From: UKL13-2 sp038236905
GTDB lineage: Bacteria > Pseudomonadota > Gammaproteobacteria > Burkholderiales > Usitatibacteraceae
NCBI GenBank assembly: GCA_038236905.1
Contig: JBBRZG010000020.1
Span: 1-35,396 of the forward strand
Direction: 5' to 3'
DNA length: 35,396 bases
The notes under the pieces were generated by a model. The model was not told where the DNA came from. It did no database searches and saw only the letters and a list, made by a program, of their open reading frames with translations. Positions 17,910 through 26,094 of this stretch are shown here, piece by piece. Each line of letters begins with the position of its first letter. The stretch's first letter is position 1. Both the position numbers and the translations under genes were made by a program.

Positions 17910-18889
17910 TGAATACAATTTTGAAAACACTTTTTTCAGCGTTTGCGGCGTTCACCCTTGCCTCCTGCTCTTCGCTTTCTGCAAACCACACCTACTCGTT
18001 CGCATTGATTGGTGATCAGGAATACTCGGCCCGCGAGGAAGCGCTGTTCCCGGATTTACTCGACGCGATCAGCAGCGAACCGATGGCTTTTGTGGTGCAC
18101 GTGGGCGATTTCAAAGCAGGCAGCAATGCGCCCTGCACCGATGCCCTCTACGTGCGGCGGCGCGATGAATTCAACCGCTCGAAACATCCGTTTATTTTGT
18201 TGCCCGGCGATAACGATTGGGTAGACTGCCGTCGCCCCACCAACGGCCCTTATCAACCTCTGGAGCGGCTTGAAAAGCTGCGCGAGATTTTCCACACTTC
18301 ACCGGAAACGCTGGGCAAACATAGATTCCCGCTGCTTCGCCAGTCAGACGTTTTTGCTGCTGACCCGATACTTTCGCGTTACACCGAAAATACGCTTTGG
18401 GTCCACGGCGGCGTGGTCTACGCTACTCTCAATATTCAGGGCAGCAATGACAACAAGGGATTTGATGCTGCCAACGATGCCGAACAAATCGAGCGCAACC
18501 GCGCCAATATTGCCTGGCTAAAACACGCAATGATTACGGCGCGCGCAGACAACATCACCGGCTTGGCGATTTTTTTGCAGGCGAATCCGGGCTTTGAAGA
18601 GGCACCTGCGGTTGTGCGAAAAAGCGGCTTTCATGACTTTCTGGAAGCGTTCGACGTAGCCGCCACGGCTTTCGGCAAGCCAATTCTTTTTGCACACGGC
18701 GACAGCCACCAGTTTCGCGTTGAACCGTATCGCAGCCCGTTGAACAAACACGCCATCAGCAATGTTATCCGAGTGGAGGGCTACGGGAGCCCGTTCGTAA
18801 ACTGGGTGAAAGTGACTGTAAACGCTAATGATCGCATTAGCCCGTTTTCGATTAAGTCAGGCGGGTTTCCGCCAACGGTGGTGAAATAG
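17909..18889 (+). CDS. Predicted lipoprotein metallophosphoesterase
   Basis: Signal MNTILKTLFSAFAAFTLASC with a lipobox ending at Cys20. The mature part has the calcineurin-type metal motifs in order: IGDQEY, VHVGDFKAG, LPGDNDW and FAHGDSHQF, so two-metal phosphoesterase activity outside the cytoplasm is likely; the substrate is unknown. The ATG shares a base with the mutS stop, which implies coupled translation although the functions look unrelated. Length 326. Confidence 0.85.
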   Translation: MNTILKTLFSAFAAFTLASCSSLSANHTYSFALIGDQEYSAREEALFPDLLDAISSEPMAFVVHVGDFKAGSNAPCTDALYVRRRDEFNRSKHPFILLPGDNDWVDCRRPTNGPYQPLERLEKLREIFHTSPETLGKHRFPLLRQSDVFAADPILSRYTENTLWVHGGVVYATLNIQGSNDNKGFDAANDAEQIERNRANIAWLKHAMITARADNITGLAIFLQANPGFEEAPAVVRKSGFHDFLEAFDVAATAFGKPILFAHGDSHQFRVEPYRSPLNKHAISNVIRVEGYGSPFVNWVKVTVNANDRISPFSIKSGGFPPTVVK

Positions 18890-18930
18890 TTTAGCGCCAG
18901 TCGATTTGGCTGCGCTCCCCACAGGGGAAA

Positions 18931-19416
18931 TTAGTGATGATGGCCATGTTCACCATGCACATGGCCATGCGACAACTCCTCGGCAGTCGCTTTGCGCACA
19001 TCGTCCACGGTGCACTTAAACAGCAAGCGCTCGCCCGCCAAAGGGTGATTGCCGTCGATGACAACCTGGTCATCCGCAATATTGGTAACGGTGTAGACGA
19101 CCCACTTATCGTCTTCGTCGCCCGGCGGGAGGCCCTCGAACTGCGCGCCAACTTCAATATTGGCTGGAAATACCGCTTTCGGTTCAATCCGAATGAGATT
19201 CTCATCGTAGTCGCCAAAAGCATCTTCCGGCTCTAGCGATATCGAGAATTCATCCCCCGCTTTTTTTCCATTCAGGCCTTCTTCAACTAGCGGAAAAATC
19301 CCGCCGTGACCGCCGTGAACGTAAGCTAGTTTGGTGCCTGCCTCCTCAATCATGTTGCCATCGCTGTCAGCGAGTTCATAGGTGATGGTAACAACGGAGT
19401 CTTGTGAAATGATCAT
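18931..19416 (-). CDS. slyD: FKBP-type peptidyl-prolyl isomerase SlyD
   Basis: Cytoplasmic prolyl isomerase and chaperone. The order is FKBP strand, LAYVHGGHGGIFPLVEEGLNG, insert-in-flap domain (EPEDAFGDYDENLIRIEP to WVVYTVTNI), then FKBP strand NHPLAGERLLFKCTV. The C-terminus has a His-rich tail (HGHVHGEHGHHH), which in SlyD binds nickel and other metals. Length 161. Next to a Bcp-type peroxiredoxin on the same strand, 36 bases apart. Confidence 0.93.
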   Translation of the reverse strand: MIISQDSVVTITYELADSDGNMIEEAGTKLAYVHGGHGGIFPLVEEGLNGKKAGDEFSISLEPEDAFGDYDENLIRIEPKAVFPANIEVGAQFEGLPPGDEDDKWVVYTVTNIADDQVVIDGNHPLAGERLLFKCTVDDVRKATAEELSHGHVHGEHGHHH

Positions 19417-19452
19417 GTATGAAGTGAATTAAATTAAAAATACGCGCGGGCA

Positions 19453-20001
19453 TCAAAGCCCGTGAATTTGCCGAACCAGACCTAAAACATTGTCGACGTG
19501 TTCGCGTGGGTTCATGTCGTGCAAAATATGTCGCAGGACGCCTTTTTTATCGATGATGAAAGTACAGCGCCGCACTGTTTCGTGCGACCCGCCACTGCTG
19601 CCCGCGCTGATATTCTTGTCGACGTTCCTATCGCCGTTAGCGTTGGGGTTGGCATTATTGGTAGCACCGTTGCCTGATTGCTCCATCATGACTTCGTATT
19701 TCCGCGCCACTTCGCAATCCGTATCAGAAAGCAGCCGCACCGATATGCCATGTTTGTCGCAAAACTCTTCGTGCACCATCCAGTCATCGCGCGATACGCC
19801 CATCACGACGGTGTCACACTCAGAAAATTCTTCCTCATTATCCGAGAATTCGATTGCCTCACGCGTGCATACGGGCGTGCCATCTCTTGGATAAAAATAA
19901 AGAACCACGTTTTTCTTGCCGCGAAAGCTGGAAAGCTGGATCATTTCCATTCTCGCGTCGGGAAGTTCAAATGGCGGAGCAGCAGAGCCGATATGCAACA
20001 T
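19453..20001 (-). CDS. bcp: Bcp/PrxQ-type peroxiredoxin with Asn/Gly-rich insertion
   Basis: Thiol peroxidase that reduces hydrogen peroxide and organic peroxides. The peroxidatic Cys is C45 in YPRDGTPVCTREA. The resolving Cys usually five residues later is Ile50 here, so it would act as a 1-Cys enzyme or use another Cys (C62, C81, C96 or C146). Residues about 109-140 form a low-complexity Asn/Gly/Ser insertion where relatives have a short KSMYGKKYMG-like segment; the fold resumes at CTFIIDKKGVLRHI. Length 182 against about 155 for the family. Confidence 0.9.
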   Translation of the reverse strand: MLHIGSAAPPFELPDARMEMIQLSSFRGKKNVVLYFYPRDGTPVCTREAIEFSDNEEEFSECDTVVMGVSRDDWMVHEEFCDKHGISVRLLSDTDCEVARKYEVMMEQSGNGATNNANPNANGDRNVDKNISAGSSGGSHETVRRCTFIIDKKGVLRHILHDMNPREHVDNVLGLVRQIHGL

Positions 20002-20267
20002 TGTTTTTTATCTCATCAATAGTGAAGCGATTATTAAATTATTGATTTAATGATGAACAGAGTGCGACATAAGGAAAAAAGAACGGAAAAGCAACGAACG
20101 GGCGGCGATCTAGTAACTAAAAGCTGTAGACACAAGCACCAAAACCCTCTGTTGAATGCCAAGTTTGCCTGCAAAATCATGAACACATTCTATGGCAGAA
20201 TTTCGCTGGACTAATTCTAGCGCATTTTTATTTTTAATTTGCCACACACCGATTTAGAAAATTTTCC

Positions 20268-21434
20268 ATGAAAAAAAACGTTGCGCTGACGTATCTGAAT
20301 GGCCTGACGCCAGCCAAGTTTTTACGCGATTATTGGCAGAAGAAACCGCTGCTAATTCGGAATGCGTTCGCCGATTTTGAAGCGCCATTGACTGCGGCTG
20401 AGATTATCGAGCTGGCGGGGCGCGAAGAAGCCGAGAGCCGGGTAATCACCAAACCCGAAGGAAGCAAAAGCCGGTGGGAAATGCATCAGGGCCCAATATC
20501 CAAAAAACTTTTCGGCACGTTGAACAAGTCGGCTTGGACGGTTTTGGTTCAGGACACACAACATTTCTCGCGCGAAGCGCATGAGTTACTGCAGCGATTT
20601 AGTTTCATTCCACATGCGCGAATTGATGATTTGATGGTGAGCTATGCTGTTAAAGGCGGAGGCGTGGGCCCGCATTTTGATTCATATGACGTTTTTTTAT
20701 TACAAGGCGCTGGCGAGCGGCGCTGGCAAATTTCGGCGCAGAGTGACTTGTCCCTTGTGCCAGATGTCCCGCTGAAAATTTTGGCAAATTTTAAGCCCGA
20801 GCAGGAATGGCTATTGAAAACGGGCGATATGCTTTATCTACCGCCTGGCTATGCGCATCACGGCGTGGCAGAAACCGATTGCATCACGTGGTCGATCGGC
20901 TTTCGCGCGCCGGATGCCGCTGAAATTACTTATGACTTTCTAGATTTTTTGCGCGATGGATTGTCCCCGGTCGGGTTGTACAAAGACAGCGATTTAGCAG
21001 CAACTGAAGCACCCGGCAGTATTGATCGCGACATGCAAGCCCGCCTCGCGCAAATTCTTGCAAAAGCCACAAAAGCGGCGAGCGAGCCGGACATGATGAA
21101 ACGATTTGCAGGTCGATTCTTTACCGAACCCAAATCGCACATTTATTTCGATGCACCCGAAAGAAAACTATCGACTCGAACTTTTCTACAAAAAATTTGC
21201 ACTAACGGCGTTGAGCTGGATTTGAAGACAAAATTTTTGTTTGTCGATAATATGTTTTTCATGAATGGCGATGAACTGGAAATGTCTGCAGATGTGGCTA
21301 AAAAAGATCGCCCGATATGGCGCGCACTTGCCAACACGAGGACCTTGGACCCTCGCGATGTGGCGCAGCTCTCGCCTGCGTCACATATGATGCTGCAGAA
21401 TCTGGTCGCAAACGGTTATGTGCAGATCCTGTAA
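20268..21434 (+). CDS. roxA: 50S ribosomal protein L16 arginine 3-hydroxylase (ROXA/YcfD), JmjC cupin
   Basis: Fe(II)/2-oxoglutarate oxygenase. The start LTYLNGLTPAKFLRDYWQKKPLLIRN is typical. The iron-binding facial triad is H136-x-D138 (VGPHFDSYDVF) and H197 (PPGYAHHG). The C-terminal winged-helix-like dimerisation region follows. In E. coli the enzyme hydroxylates an Arg of ribosomal protein L16. Length 388 matches. Followed 30 bases later by the next gene on the same strand. Confidence 0.92.
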   Translation: MKKNVALTYLNGLTPAKFLRDYWQKKPLLIRNAFADFEAPLTAAEIIELAGREEAESRVITKPEGSKSRWEMHQGPISKKLFGTLNKSAWTVLVQDTQHFSREAHELLQRFSFIPHARIDDLMVSYAVKGGGVGPHFDSYDVFLLQGAGERRWQISAQSDLSLVPDVPLKILANFKPEQEWLLKTGDMLYLPPGYAHHGVAETDCITWSIGFRAPDAAEITYDFLDFLRDGLSPVGLYKDSDLAATEAPGSIDRDMQARLAQILAKATKAASEPDMMKRFAGRFFTEPKSHIYFDAPERKLSTRTFLQKICTNGVELDLKTKFLFVDNMFFMNGDELEMSADVAKKDRPIWRALANTRTLDPRDVAQLSPASHMMLQNLVANGYVQIL

Positions 21435-21464
21435 CACTGTTTTTTATTTACTTAAAGCCACCCA

Positions 21465-21965
21465 ATGACGACGCCTGAACTTGTTTATCAAATAATGGAA
21501 TCCAACTCGGAAGCGCTGCTGGCGATTGACCGGGTGGTGAGCAACGCGACGCGCGAACTTCGAATATTTGATGCACATCCGGCTACTCTGCGTGAACGAG
21601 ATTTTGGACGGCCTGGCCGCATTGAGGTCTTGAAGACACTGCTGTTGAAAAATCGCACCAGCCGGATTCGCATCGCGTTGCATGAAACGACCGCAATCGA
21701 AAGCGAATTACCGCGCTTATTGATGCTCATGCAATTGCATTCGACGCAGGTTCAAATTCATCGCACGGTCGGCCAGGCACGTGAAGCAAAAGATGTGATG
21801 ATCATCGCGGAAAATGCGCACTTTTGGCGGAAGCCCTACTTTGAACATCAGCGGTCGGTGCTGACGCTGCACGATGCAAATTCCACTCAACCTTTTATAG
21901 ACCGGTTTGAAGAAATTTGGGAAAGTACGGAACTTGTAGCGGTCGGCGGTGCCACGGGTTTGTAG
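21465..21965 (+). CDS. Conserved hypothetical protein, possibly phospholipase-D-like fold
   Basis: 166 residues, cytoplasmic, no signal peptide. I do not recognise a named family. The pattern of a strand, RIEVLKTLLLKN, then RIRIALHET and a final FIDRFEEIWEST resembles half of a PLD-type domain, but no HKD motif is present, so activity is not expected. It lies 30 bases after roxA and is probably cotranscribed with it. Confidence 0.7.
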   Translation: MTTPELVYQIMESNSEALLAIDRVVSNATRELRIFDAHPATLRERDFGRPGRIEVLKTLLLKNRTSRIRIALHETTAIESELPRLLMLMQLHSTQVQIHRTVGQAREAKDVMIIAENAHFWRKPYFEHQRSVLTLHDANSTQPFIDRFEEIWESTELVAVGGATGL

Positions 21966-22032
21966 TTTACGGGGGTAAAAATGACTGAAAACAGCCGCAA
22001 CCCACGGATTTAGTTACATTTTCTTGCAGATA

Positions 22033-22062
22033 TTGTGCAGTGCGTCAGACAAATGCTATACT
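22033..22062 (+). promoter_or_regulatory. Predicted extended -10 promoter of the Ala/Lys-rich lipoprotein gene
   Basis: TGCTATACT gives an extended -10 with TATACT at 22057-22062. A TTGTGC at 22033-22038 is an acceptable -35 with an 18-base spacer. The start near 22069 would leave a leader of about 170 bases before the ATG at 22240. Confidence 0.6.
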
Positions 22063-22189
22063 TGAAAGTCGGTCAAAAAACGTTATTTAACAGAGCATTG
22101 TTGTAAAAGCGTTGTTGAAGAGCACCGCGGTAATCCGATTGCTTTCAGAACAGTTTTACTGCGAAGCGGTTAGAAACCACGAAGCCGAT

Positions 22190-22213
22190 AAAAATTTTTG
22201 ATCAAAATTTTTT
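22190..22213 (+). promoter_or_regulatory. AT-rich palindrome in the lipoprotein leader
   Basis: A perfect TTTTGATCAAAA core flanked by A and T runs lies about 30 bases before the start codon and 10 before the Shine-Dalgarno region. It could be a protein-binding site or form a hairpin in the leader. Function unknown. Confidence 0.4.
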
Positions 22214-22239
22214 CACATTAATTATCAAGGGAAGTCGCC

Positions 22240-22605
22240 ATGAACAAGTCAATCCTCGTTGCTGCAATTGTTGCTGTTGGTCTTACCGCCTGCGGTAAAG
22301 AAGAAGCTAAAAAAGTTGAAATGCCTAAAGTAGAAGCACCAAAAGTCGAAATGCCTAAAGCTGTTACCGACGCCGCCACCGCAACGACCGATGCTGCCAA
22401 AGCTGGTGCAAGCGCTGTTGCTGATGCTGCTAAAGACGCAGGCGCTAAAGCTGTTGAAGCTGGTAAAGATGCCACCACCGCTGCTAAAGACGCAGCCGCT
22501 GCTGGCGCTACCGCTGCTAAAGACGTCGCTGGCAAAGCTGTTGAAGCTGCCAAAGATGCCGGTGCAGCTGCTAAAGACGCAGCAAAAGATGCGATGAAGA
22601 AGTAA
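22240..22605 (+). CDS. Small Ala/Lys/Asp-rich lipoprotein with amphipathic helical repeats
   Basis: Signal MNKSILVAAIVAVGLTAC with lipobox Cys18. The mature 103 residues are almost only A, K, D, V, E, G, T, M and P: a KVEMPKVEAPK stretch and then AAKDAGAKAVEA-like repeats, predicted as a long amphipathic helix similar to LEA-type or Lpp-like proteins. Codon use is skewed to GCT, GTT and AAA, unlike the neighbours, which suggests strong expression. GGGAAG precedes the ATG. It has its own promoter and a strong terminator. An abundant envelope or stress-related structural lipoprotein is a reasonable guess, not shown. Confidence 0.85.
   Translation: MNKSILVAAIVAVGLTACGKEEAKKVEMPKVEAPKVEMPKAVTDAATATTDAAKAGASAVADAAKDAGAKAVEAGKDATTAAKDAAAAGATAAKDVAGKAVEAAKDAGAAAKDAAKDAMKK
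22426..22599 (+). repeat. Two-copy 87-base tandem duplication inside the lipoprotein gene
   Basis: Copy 1 is 22426-22512 and copy 2 is 22513-22599. GCTGCTAAAGACG starts each copy, and AAAGCTGTTGAAGCTG recurs exactly 87 bases apart. Each copy encodes 29 residues. An internal GCTGCTAAAGACGCA also recurs at 22480 and 22567. Confidence 0.75.
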
Positions 22606-22651
22606 TTTTCGCTAGCTGCGAAAGGTTCAGATCAGCATTACTTTTGATCTG

Positions 22652-22683
22652 AAAAAACGCCGACTTTTGAGTCGGCGTTTTTA
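22652..22683. terminator. Rho-independent terminator, probably bidirectional
   Basis: A-rich flank, stem AACGCCGAC/GTCGGCGTT, loop TTTTGA, then a T-run. It lies about 50 bases after the lipoprotein stop and also ends the convergent MBL-fold gene transcript from the other side. Confidence 0.9.
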
Positions 22684-22771
22684 TTTGCGGCGTAAATTGT
22701 TGCCACACGCATTGCTCTTGCAGACAATTCTGACACTACGGCTACCGCACCAATGACGTTCTACCTTACCG

Positions 22772-23554
22772 TCAGGCGTCGCGCCACTCGAATCCAGCGT
22801 CTTGATCGGCGATTCCGACCCAGCTGCCATCACAACCCATTGCGTCCGCCAGCGCGGCCTTAGCCAGCGCGGGTGAATTGTTACTGGATGACAGATGTGC
22901 CGCAAATAGATGGGTTAAGCGGGTGCAATCAATACGCGTCAGCAAATGCGCTGAGGTCGCGTTATCGAGATGCCCAAACTTACCGGCAACACGTCGTTTA
23001 AGGGATGCCGGATACGGGCCATTCATGAGCATATCCAAGTCATGGTTACATTCAAGCACTAGCGCATCACAACCCGACAACGTTTCTTCAATATGCACCG
23101 TCAGCGTTCCCGTATCGGTCAGCACACCAAGCCGCTTCACGCCGTCTGAAAACACGTATTGCACCGGCTCATTCGCATCATGCGGCACGTAGTACGGCGT
23201 CACATGAATATCACCGATGGCGAACGATTGGTGTGGGTCAACATAGTGCAGCAGCACCGCAGGCACTGAACTATCGCGCAACACTTTGGCGGTACCGTGC
23301 GTCAACCAGACCGGTATGCTGTGTTTACGCGCAAATCGAGCTACGCCGCCGATATGATCGGAGTGCTCGTGAGTCACGGTGATGCCGTCAAGATCGCTGG
23401 GCGAGAGACCGGCGCGGGCCAGGCGGCGCTCGGTTTCCGCCAGACCGAAGCCGCAATCCATCATGACGCGAGTGGTGCTTGTGCCGGCGGTTACTTCGAC
23501 AATCAGCGCGTTGCCCTCGCTGCCGCTACCAAGGGAGGTAAATCTTAACGACAC
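22772..23554 (-). CDS. MBL-fold metallo-hydrolase (YycJ/VicX-like)
   Basis: Metallo-beta-lactamase-fold hydrolase of the family that includes YycJ. The start MSLRFTSLGSGSEGNALIVE and the metal motif THEHSDH (H62, H64, D66, H67) are typical; later metal ligands fit in VLTDTG and LECNHD. Relatives are thought to be nucleases. Length 260. After the stop, another frame continues with CysLys-rich sequence (see findings). Lies downstream of bamC but separated by a strong terminator. Confidence 0.87.
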   Translation of the reverse strand: MSLRFTSLGSGSEGNALIVEVTAGTSTTRVMMDCGFGLAETERRLARAGLSPSDLDGITVTHEHSDHIGGVARFARKHSIPVWLTHGTAKVLRDSSVPAVLLHYVDPHQSFAIGDIHVTPYYVPHDANEPVQYVFSDGVKRLGVLTDTGTLTVHIEETLSGCDALVLECNHDLDMLMNGPYPASLKRRVAGKFGHLDNATSAHLLTRIDCTRLTHLFAAHLSSSNNSPALAKAALADAMGCDGSWVGIADQDAGFEWRDA

Positions 23555-23670
23555 AGCGGCGGGTTAATTAAAAATTCAGCGGAAATACTAGCGGAGAATA
23601 CTGCAAAAACACTGGATAAAAAATACCGCGAAGCCCGCATGCGCTCATTCCCGATTCAAAAAAACGCCTG

Positions 23671-23714
23671 CAAATAAAGTGGGCTCGTCGCCTGCGACGA
23701 GCCCACTTTATTTG
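23671..23714. terminator. Very strong hairpin terminator downstream of bamC
   Basis: A perfect stem of about 20 base pairs around a CCTG tetraloop. The GC core is GTGGGCTCGTCG with its complement, and AAATAAA/TTTATTT arms give T-rich ends on both strands. It lies 28 bases after the bamC stop and before the MBL gene start. Confidence 0.85.
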
Positions 23715-23741
23715 CTTACTTTTGGCTATCTACCATTAGTG

Positions 23742-24929
23742 TTATTTCAACTGTTCAAGCAACAGCGACAGAATGCGTTTGGCCGTCGCCGAGTTATCAG
23801 GCTTACCTTCACCGGTCTGCACTTCAACGTTGCTCACACCTGCCGCCTCAACGACCGAAATACGGTACTGCGGCTTTGACGCAGGATCGTCCTTGCGCCA
23901 GAAAGCGAGCTTGTCCAGAAATCCTTTATCGGATGATTTGGAATCACCTTCGGGATCAATATAGCGAACGAAAAACAAGCCTTTCGAGCGATCCCGATCT
24001 TCAACTGTAAAGCCGGTACGATCCAGCGCCAAACCTACGCGACGCCATGTGCGATCAAACGGCTCGCTCACCACCAGCGGACCGTTTTTGGTTTTGTCAT
24101 AGCTTGCCTTGCTGATAGATCCCGGCAAGCCCGATCCGGAGACGACAGCGGAGGCTAATGCCGTCGCTTTGCTTGCCTCTACGCCAAACTTCGCCATCAT
24201 GCGATTCAACGTGGCCGCCTCGAGATCGCGGTCAGGTGCTCTGGGTTGCCAGCCGGTGCTGGTCTTGTCGAGGTTGGTGTAAATCTCCTCCAAGCCGCGA
24301 TGGCTTAAAAATATATCGGTTGTACCGGTTTCAATTCCCGGCTCGACGCGAACGCGGAATTTATCGCGTGTATTTGATGACCATAGGCCATCCAGAAATC
24401 GTCCCACGGTATTTCTTATGATGTCTTGCGAAATTCTGGTGCGATCTTCATGCCAATCGGTTTCCATGATGCCGATGGTCGCGTTTTCGCGATTCAGGAC
24501 ATAGCCCGCATCTGCCCAAAACTCTTTTAACGCAGGCCAAACTTTTTCGGGCGTCGCATTCACGACCAGCCAGCGTTGCTCACCCGCACGTTCGACACGT
24601 GCATTATCAATTTTCAGTAAGCCCACTTGAACAGTACTGCTGCTTGGGGCGCTTGTGGTACTGCCTGTGCCGCGCTGACTGTATTGTGAATAAGTCGTTG
24701 CTTTCCCATCGGGAATGACAAAACGATCATCCACCGTGGGCGAGGTAAGGTCAGGCGGTACTTCCAGCGAGGCGATTTTGCCGCCTTGTGCGCGGTAATC
24801 AGTGTTTTTGTTTGCGCCAAATAAGCCAAACATCGTACAGCCGGATACGGTGAGTGCTGCCACGACGCTAAGGCCGCAGATGCGAACGGCTTTGGGAACA
24901 ATAAACTTCGACAATTTCGACATATTCAA
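23742..24929 (-). CDS. bamC: Outer membrane assembly lipoprotein BamC
   Basis: Lipoprotein of the BAM complex that inserts beta-barrel proteins in the outer membrane. Signal with lipobox VSGC at Cys31, then a TDYRAQG-type unstructured segment (which in BamC binds BamD), then two helix-grip domains, about 105-230 and 285-395, beginning QRWLVVNATPEKVWPALKEFW and VSEPFDRTWRRVGLALD. The TTG at 24929 has AAGGA six bases upstream; an ATG two codons later (24923) is the alternative. The start overlaps the dapA stop, an arrangement (dapA-bamC) conserved in proteobacteria. Confidence 0.92.
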   Translation of the reverse strand: MNMSKLSKFIVPKAVRICGLSVVAALTVSGCTMFGLFGANKNTDYRAQGGKIASLEVPPDLTSPTVDDRFVIPDGKATTYSQYSQRGTGSTTSAPSSSTVQVGLLKIDNARVERAGEQRWLVVNATPEKVWPALKEFWADAGYVLNRENATIGIMETDWHEDRTRISQDIIRNTVGRFLDGLWSSNTRDKFRVRVEPGIETGTTDIFLSHRGLEEIYTNLDKTSTGWQPRAPDRDLEAATLNRMMAKFGVEASKATALASAVVSGSGLPGSISKASYDKTKNGPLVVSEPFDRTWRRVGLALDRTGFTVEDRDRSKGLFFVRYIDPEGDSKSSDKGFLDKLAFWRKDDPASKPQYRISVVEAAGVSNVEVQTGEGKPDNSATAKRILSLLLEQLK

Positions 24930-25822
24930 GCCGATTCCTTTACAAGATCATGAATGCCAGCCGCGCTCATCGCTTCACGCAACTGCGCATGAAACTTTGA
25001 TTCGAACGGTAGAAGCGGAAGACGGATACCCGTTTCAATGAGGCCCATTTGATTGAGCGCCCATTTTGCGGGAATAGGATTGGGTTCCAAGAACAAATGA
25101 TTATGCAGGCCCATGAGCCGGTTGTTGATTTCGATTGCCTTGGCACGCTCACCGTTGAGGGCGGCCACGCACATTTCGTGCATCAGCCGGGGGGCCACGT
25201 TAGCGGTCACCGAAATTGTGCCGTGCGCGCCTAAAAACATCAGCGCGAGCGTCGATACATCTTCACCGCTGTAAATAGCGAAATCTTTCGGCGCGCGCAT
25301 CAGCAAATCAGCGCCACGCGCCATATTGGCGGTCGCATCTTTGATGCCGACAATGTTCGGAATCTGCGCCAGCCGGATGGTGGTATCGCCGCTCAAATCC
25401 GCGACTGTGCGGCCCGGCACGTTATATAAAATGACGGGAATATCAACTGCTTCCGCAATCGTGCGGAAATGCTGGTACATCCCCTCTTGCGTCGGCTTGT
25501 TGTAATACGGCACCACAGACAGCGCGTAGTCCGCGCCCGCACGTTTTGAAAACTCCGTCAGATTCACAGCTTCTTTGGTTGAATTGGCTCCCGCGCCCGC
25601 AATCACCGGCACGCGCTTCGCCGCATATTCAACAGCAGCCTTAATGAGCGAGAAATGCTCATCGAAATCGACGGTTGCCGATTCGCCAGTAGTACCAACG
25701 ATAACGATACCGTCCGTGCCCTCAGCAACGTGCCAATCGATCAATGATTTAAGACGTGGATAATCAAGCGCGCCGTCGGGCAACATGGGCGTAACGATGG
25801 CAACGAGACTACCGGTCAACAT
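24926..25822 (-). CDS. dapA: 4-hydroxy-tetrahydrodipicolinate synthase
   Basis: Condenses pyruvate with aspartate semialdehyde in lysine and diaminopimelate synthesis. TIM barrel with Schiff-base lysine K161 (VGIKDATANM), the catalytic triad T45, Y107 and Y133 (YNVPGR), and R138 for substrate carboxylate binding; GTTGES is at 43-48. Length 298. First gene of the dapA-bamC unit. Confidence 0.96.
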   Translation of the reverse strand: MLTGSLVAIVTPMLPDGALDYPRLKSLIDWHVAEGTDGIVIVGTTGESATVDFDEHFSLIKAAVEYAAKRVPVIAGAGANSTKEAVNLTEFSKRAGADYALSVVPYYNKPTQEGMYQHFRTIAEAVDIPVILYNVPGRTVADLSGDTTIRLAQIPNIVGIKDATANMARGADLLMRAPKDFAIYSGEDVSTLALMFLGAHGTISVTANVAPRLMHEMCVAALNGERAKAIEINNRLMGLHNHLFLEPNPIPAKWALNQMGLIETGIRLPLLPFESKFHAQLREAMSAAGIHDLVKESA

Positions 25823-26094
25823 AAGCTTTGCGTAACCATGGATAAGATGTCAGGAGCAGTCAGCGACCGCATAGGTGCAATCACAGAAAAACAGGCAAGC
25901 GCGCATTTTAACCTATCCACAGCGCCGAACGCATTCCGCATTTGGCAGCAGGTTTTATGTGGGTCTGGCTTGGCATTAGCTAATCCGTGAGCGCGAATTG
26001 TCTTTAAGGTCGTCTTTAAAACCAGTACGGTTACGACAAGTGCGGGGTGATTGGGTTCCGCAGTGCAACGAGCGCACTTATAGAGAATTCAAAT

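Noticed and set aside
18893..18920. Inverted GCGC/CCA pair between the phosphoesterase gene and slyD as terminator
   Set aside because: Stem is short and interrupted, and there is no T-run on either strand.
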